Part shown: piece after piece, positions 60,526 through 64,000 of the stretch | Layout: each line of letters starts with the position of its first letter | Position numbering within the stretch: position 1 is the stretch's first letter | From: Ostreiculturibacter nitratireducens | GTDB taxonomy: Bacteria; Pseudomonadota; Alphaproteobacteria; Rhodobacterales; Rhodobacteraceae | Direction: 5' to 3' | Assembly (NCBI RefSeq): GCF_032670585.1 | Contig: NZ_JAVQHL010000001.1 | Coordinates: forward strand, 1,302,001-1,366,000 | Length of the DNA stretch: 64,000 bases | The notes under the pieces: generated by a model | What the model was told of the DNA's origin: nothing | What the model saw: only the letters and a program-made list of their open reading frames with translations | Databases searched by the model: none | Program-made: the position numbers and the translations under genes

Positions 60526-61353
60526 TCAGTCCTCGATGACTGCGGCGACCCCCGTGACGACATCCAGAAGATCGGACGTGATCTCTTCCTGGCGTACGGC
60601 CCGTTCGTCCCGGCGCAGCTTGTCCAGCTTGTCCTCGATGTTCCGGCTCGCGGCCTCCATCGTGCGCAACCGCGCGGCGTTCTCGCTGGCGAGGCTTTCG
60701 ACGAGGGCATCCGCGACCTCCGCGAAGAGGTATTCCGAGGCCAGCCCCTGCATGAGACGCGCGAGGGGCAGATGGTGCAGCGGAGCCGCGTCCTTAGCGG
60801 CGCTGCCGGTCAGGCTCCTTTTCAGAGGCAGGACGCGCTTGATCGTCACGTCGTATGCCGCCCCATGGCGGTAACGGGCGAACGCGATCCGCGCGCTGCT
60901 CGCCTCCGTCAGCCGGGCGCTGATCCTGCGGGCCAGGGGCGTGATGCCGGCGACATTGGACGTCATCGGGAAGCTTCGCTCGACGGCCAGACCGACCTCT
61001 CTGGCGCGTGCCTCACCCCGCCGGCCAACGACGATGAGAGCCTCCCCCTCCTCCATCTCCGACCGGACCCGGTCAATCAGTTGCTGGTTGAACCCGCCCA
61101 CGAACCCGTGCTCGGAACCGACAGCGATCAGGACCCGGTCGTTTTCCGCCCCGCCGCTGACGGCCGCACCGTTCGCCATCGCAGCCAGGCTGCCGATCGC
61201 CCGTTCGATAATGCGGCAATAGCTGCGCGTGGCCTGGAACGCCGCCTGCGCCGCGCGCGCATGCGAAGCCGACATGGACCTCAGCGCCCCGACGAGATCG
61301 TCCAGCTCGCCAAGGCTTTCGATCCGCGCCTCGATCTTTGGCAGCTGCTCCAC
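60526..61353 (-). CDS. atpG: N-type ATPase gamma subunit
   Basis: A 275-residue gamma subunit, the central shaft of the F1 head. The N-terminal helix LPKIEARIESLGELDDLVGALRSMSASHARAAQ and the C-terminal helix ENAARLRTMEAASRNIEDKLDKLRRDERAVRQEEITSDLLDVVTG are the paired coiled coil. The Rossmann-like middle part contains VLIAVGSEHGFVGGFNQQLI. It starts with GTG, immediately after the alpha stop (TAGGTG). In regular F-ATPase operons beta would follow gamma; here gamma is last. This is the N-ATPase order, in which beta and epsilon come first. Confidence 0.9.
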   Translation of the reverse strand: MEQLPKIEARIESLGELDDLVGALRSMSASHARAAQAAFQATRSYCRIIERAIGSLAAMANGAAVSGGAENDRVLIAVGSEHGFVGGFNQQLIDRVRSEMEEGEALIVVGRRGEARAREVGLAVERSFPMTSNVAGITPLARRISARLTEASSARIAFARYRHGAAYDVTIKRVLPLKRSLTGSAAKDAAPLHHLPLARLMQGLASEYLFAEVADALVESLASENAARLRTMEAASRNIEDKLDKLRRDERAVRQEEITSDLLDVVTGVAAVIED

Positions 61354-62889
61354 CTATCCGGTCGCCTCCTTCGCTTCGGCTTTCATGTCGGCCAGGCAGT
61401 CGTCGATCACCTCCACAAGCGCGGCGCGGTTATCATCGGACAGCTGTTTCGTGTTCTCGATATCCGCAACGGCGCGCGGGCGAGCATTCGGAAGGCGCTC
61501 GGCGAGCATGGACTTGAACTCGCCGACGCTCCCAATGGGAAGCTTGTCGAGCCGCCCCGTGGCGACCGCGAGAAGCAGTGCGACCTGCTGCGACAGCGGG
61601 ACGGGTTCGTATTCCACCTGCCCGAGGATGGCGCGCAGGCGGCGGCCGTGCTCGATCTTCTGAGCCGTCCGTTCGTCCACCATCGTGCCGAAGCGGGTGA
61701 ATATCTCCAGTTCCAGGAACTGCGCGTAGTCGAGCTTGAGCGACTCCGCGAGCGCCCTGATAGCCTTGGCCTGCGTCGCGCCGCCCACCCGCGACACGCT
61801 CATCCCGACGTTCACGGCTGGCTTTTGCCCTTCGTAGAAAAGCTTCGGCTCCAGATAGACCTGCCCGTCCGTGATGGAGATGAGGTTCGTGGGGATGTAG
61901 GCCGTCAGGTTCCCGGCCTGCGTCTCGGCGATTGGAATCGTCGTGAGAGAGCCGCCGCCAAGGTCATCCGACAGCTTCGCCGCCCGCTCCAGAAGCCGCG
62001 CGTGAAGGTAGAATACGTCGCCGGGATAGGCTTCCCGCCCGGGCGGCTTCCGAAGGAGGAGGGAAATCTGGCGGTAGACGATGGCGTGTTTCGTCATGTC
62101 GTCGAGGATCAGCAGCGCGTCCTGCCCGCGATCCCGGAAATATTCCGCCATCGTGCAGGCGGCGTAGGGCGTGATCCACTGGGCGCCGGGAACGGCGTCG
62201 GCGGAACCGACGACAAAGATGCAACGCTCCGGCGCGCCGTATTTGTTTACCGCCTCGATCACCCGCGCGACGGTCGAAGCCTTCTGCCCGATCGCCGCGT
62301 AGACACAGATGACGTCGGACCGGCGCTGGTTGATCATCGTGTCGATGGCGATCGTGGTCTTCCCGGTCTTGCGGTCGCCGATGATCAGCTCCCGCTGCCC
62401 CTTCCCCAAGGGGATCATCGCGTCGATCACCGTGAGCCCGGTCAGCATCGGATCGGTGACGAGTTCGCGGTCCACGATGCCGGGGGCCGGCCGTTCGATG
62501 GGGTCGAAGCGCTCCGCCTCGATCGGCGGCCCCTCGTCCAGCGGTTCGCCCGTCGGAGAGATGACGCGCCCGAGCAGCGCCTCTCCAACTGGCACGCGGA
62601 TGATCTCGCCGGTTCCGAAGACCTTGCCACCGGCCGAGATACCCTCGCCCGCGGCTAGAAGTACGCAACCGATGGACTGTTCCCCGACCTTCATGGTGAG
62701 CCCGACGGTTCCGTCCTCGAACCGGAGAAGCTCGTCGAGCTTCGTGTGGGGAAGGCCCGAAACCGTCGCGACGCCGTCCCCGATTTCCTCGACGCGCCCG
62801 ATCCGCTCCAGCCTGGGTCCTGCGGATAAGCGGCTCAGCCTGTCGCGCGCTTCGGAAATCCAGGCTCGGGCTTCATCCTCCAGCGCCAT
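61354..62889 (-). CDS. atpA: N-type ATPase alpha subunit
   Basis: A 511-residue non-catalytic nucleotide-binding subunit. The P-loop IIGDRKTGKTTIAIDTMI is near residue 170. VCVYAAIGQKASTVARVIEAV and the SISRLGG-like segment VGMSVSRVGGATQAKAIRAL are present. The N-terminus (ARDRLSRLSAGPRLERIGRVEEIGDGVATVSGLP) differs from housekeeping AtpA, and the usual delta-binding N-terminal helix region is weak. It is followed directly by gamma, with no atpH (delta) before it. Both points fit the N-ATPase family. Confidence 0.93.
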   Translation of the reverse strand: MALEDEARAWISEARDRLSRLSAGPRLERIGRVEEIGDGVATVSGLPHTKLDELLRFEDGTVGLTMKVGEQSIGCVLLAAGEGISAGGKVFGTGEIIRVPVGEALLGRVISPTGEPLDEGPPIEAERFDPIERPAPGIVDRELVTDPMLTGLTVIDAMIPLGKGQRELIIGDRKTGKTTIAIDTMINQRRSDVICVYAAIGQKASTVARVIEAVNKYGAPERCIFVVGSADAVPGAQWITPYAACTMAEYFRDRGQDALLILDDMTKHAIVYRQISLLLRKPPGREAYPGDVFYLHARLLERAAKLSDDLGGGSLTTIPIAETQAGNLTAYIPTNLISITDGQVYLEPKLFYEGQKPAVNVGMSVSRVGGATQAKAIRALAESLKLDYAQFLELEIFTRFGTMVDERTAQKIEHGRRLRAILGQVEYEPVPLSQQVALLLAVATGRLDKLPIGSVGEFKSMLAERLPNARPRAVADIENTKQLSDDNRAALVEVIDDCLADMKAEAKEATG

Positions 62890-62893
62890 CCGC

Positions 62894-63637
62894 CTATCCC
62901 CTCACCCGTTCCGCTGCTGCCCTGAGCGCCTCGGCGATGGAAAAGCTGAGAACTCCATGCGCGAAATGAAGCTCCACGCCTCCGATTATCTCCGGCTTCA
63001 CCTCGAATTCGATTCGCGCACCCTGCCCGATCCATTCCCGAAGGCGCGATCGCCACCTGGACTGCTCATCATCCGGGATCGGGGCGGCGGAGGTGACGAC
63101 AACCGACGCCCCGGCGCGGGCGGCGTCTTCCTTCAGTTCCGTCAGATCCTTTTCGGGCAATGCAGAGAGGTGCCTTGCCACCCGCTCGAGCATCGCTTCA
63201 CCCGCACCCGCCATTCCCGCCCCGGCGAGGGCCTTGGCGGCGAGGTCGGCGGCAAGCGACGTGATCTCTTCCCTGAGCGCGTCCAGCGCTTCTTCCCGTT
63301 CCCGTTCTATCCTCTCTTTCGCATCGGCGAGCAGGTGGTCGGCCTGCTTCTTCGCCTCGCCGATCGCCGCCTGCCGTTCCTTCTCCATCTCGGTGTGAAG
63401 CTCGGCCTCGCGCTCACGCTGCGCCGCAGCCAGGTTGGAACGTTCCTCTTCGTAGTTTCGGCGGGCCTCCTCGGCTTCCTCGGTTTTCTTCCGAGCCCCC
63501 GAAAGGGCCTCCTCGGCAATGGCCTGCCGCTTCGCGATGACATCCTTGACCGGCCGGTAGAGGAACCGGGTCAGAAGCCAGACGACGACGATGAAGTTGA
63601 TCGTCTGGATCGCCAGTGTCCACCAGTCGATCTGCAT
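62894..63637 (-). CDS. atpF: N-type ATPase b subunit with delta-like C-terminus
   Basis: A 247-residue peripheral-stalk subunit, well above the 156-180 of ordinary b. It has one N-terminal membrane helix (IQTINFIVVVWLLTRFLYRPV), the dimer helix from about 30 to 145, and a C-terminal part from about 150. VEFEVKPEIIGGVELHFAHGVLSFSI in that part resembles the last strands of the delta subunit (xPxLIGGxxxxxGxxxxDxS). A fused delta function would explain why no atpH is present. It lies 2 bases from the c-subunit gene and 4 bases from alpha. Confidence 0.88.
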   Translation of the reverse strand: MQIDWWTLAIQTINFIVVVWLLTRFLYRPVKDVIAKRQAIAEEALSGARKKTEEAEEARRNYEEERSNLAAAQREREAELHTEMEKERQAAIGEAKKQADHLLADAKERIEREREEALDALREEITSLAADLAAKALAGAGMAGAGEAMLERVARHLSALPEKDLTELKEDAARAGASVVVTSAAPIPDDEQSRWRSRLREWIGQGARIEFEVKPEIIGGVELHFAHGVLSFSIAEALRAAAERVRG

Positions 63638-63639
63638 CG

Positions 63640-63888
63640 TCAGCCGACGAACGGATTGGCGTAGAGGAGCAGGAGCGCGATGACGAGGCAGTAGATCGCC
63701 ATGGTCTCGATCATCGCGAGGCCCACGAAGAGCGTCCGCGAAAGCGTGCCCGCCGCTTCCGGCTGCCGGGCGATGGCCTCCATCGCGGCTGCCAGGGCGC
63801 GCCCCTCGCTGAGCGCGGGGAAGATCGCCCCGAAGGACACTGCCACCACCGCGCCGATGATGCTCAGGAGTTCTGCGGCATTTTCCAT
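63640..63888 (-). CDS. atpE: N-type ATPase c subunit (rotor ring)
   Basis: An 82-residue two-helix proteolipid. Helix 1 contains FGAIFPALSEGRALAAAMEAIARQPE with the loop ARQPE. Helix 2 contains FVGLAMIETMAIYCLVIALLLLYANP with the ion carboxylate Glu61 followed by Thr62 and Tyr66, as in sodium-type rings. At the position of the helix-1 glutamine of sodium-binding rings there is Glu28, giving two carboxylates per site as in other N-ATPases. Whether it carries H+ or Na+ cannot be settled from sequence. AGGAGA before the ATG at 63888 sets the start; a 16-residue longer frame is not needed. Confidence 0.93.
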   Translation of the reverse strand: MENAAELLSIIGAVVAVSFGAIFPALSEGRALAAAMEAIARQPEAAGTLSRTLFVGLAMIETMAIYCLVIALLLLYANPFVG

Positions 63889-63901
63889 GAAGTCTCCTCT
63901 G

Positions 63902-64000
63902 TCAAGCTTCCACGGCCCCGACGGCGGCGGCCACATAGACCGTCGCGAGGATCGTGAAGATGTAGGCCTGGATGATCCCGATAAGGATGCCGAGCAGCAT
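63902..64000 (-). CDS. atpB: N-type ATPase a subunit, C-terminal end (partial)
   Basis: Only the last 32 residues and stop are in the window; the gene continues to the right. The visible helix LLGILIGIIQAYIFTILATVYVAAAVGAVEA matches the conserved final helix of a subunits (LLVAFLQAYVFTLLTAVYI type), with the Gln-Ala-Tyr in place. It precedes the c gene by 13 bases. The remaining genes of the operon (beta, epsilon, AtpQ, AtpR) are expected beyond the window edge. Confidence 0.85.
   Translation of the reverse strand: MLLGILIGIIQAYIFTILATVYVAAAVGAVEA

Noticed and set aside
1..64000. Mobile elements, integrase sites or phage genes
   Set aside because: No transposase, integrase, terminal inverted repeat pair or tRNA gene with an attachment-like duplication was seen. 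Composition is even except for short spacers.

Overview
This is a 64 kb, high-GC, densely coded chromosomal window. It is most likely from an alphaproteobacterium of the Rhodobacterales/Paracoccaceae type. That view rests on gene content: TRAP transporters, an RTX protein with alphaproteobacterial-style modules, a thuEFGKAB set, MeaB, HrpB and an N-type ATPase. It also rests on base composition and on TTAACC boxes that resemble CtrA half-sites. I see no rRNA, tRNA, IS element, phage gene or CRISPR array. Taxonomy is inferred, not proven.

Layout. (1) 1-6.5 kb: end of a TRAP operon (large permease, Tat-exported solute-binding protein) running into a glutamine-synthetase-family ligase, an aldehyde dehydrogenase, an iron-type alcohol dehydrogenase and a DadA-like FAD oxidoreductase. 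Start and stop codons overlap, so this is one catabolic unit, perhaps for an amine or amino-alcohol. (2) 6.6-28.8 kb: a surface-polysaccharide locus. It holds an initiating sugar-phosphate transferase, two sulfotransferases of different families, a KpsT/KpsE/KpsM-type exporter and several glycosyltransferases. Among the last are a 1076-residue repeat-RgpF-WsaF fusion and a GT2-GT4 fusion. A GSCFA protein and its overlapping partner, an RTX beta-propeller protein, RmlA, a sugar-nucleotide epimerase, a CAP-domain protein and UDP-glucose dehydrogenase complete it. The two sulfotransferases suggest a sulfated, uronic-acid-containing polymer (inference). (3) 28.8-36.2 kb: housekeeping genes meaB, hrpB, gnd, argF and argD.

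(4) 36.4-39.1 kb: two genes of oxidative L-arabinose/D-galactose catabolism. (5) 39.3-48.4 kb: a complete thuBAKGFE-type trehalose/alpha-glucoside ABC transport and utilisation operon, its LacI-family regulator and a divergent alpha-glucosidase. Three near-identical 14-bp palindromes in the two control regions define the likely operator. (6) 48.5-55.3 kb: a LigM-like tetrahydrofolate-dependent demethylase homologue, a 6PGDH-like dehydrogenase, a full TRAP transporter and a LysR regulator with two DNA-binding domains. (7) 55.5-64 kb: a membrane-anchored Ser/Thr kinase, a LOG-family protein, a beta-CASP metallo-beta-lactamase, two small proteins, and on the opposite strand the distal part of an N-type ATPase operon (a, c, b, alpha, gamma; no separate delta).

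Intergenic DNA is sparse. Several spacers hold clean inverted repeats: a nested hairpin at 16117-16162, a nested palindrome at 55353-55406, and mutually exclusive hairpins at 57234-57279. I found no single obviously unprecedented system. The best leads are the sulfated-capsule locus with its 38-residue-repeat fusion, the TTAACC boxes shared by its transcription units, the two-HTH LysR with the LigM-like operon, and the GS-like amine/alcohol operon.
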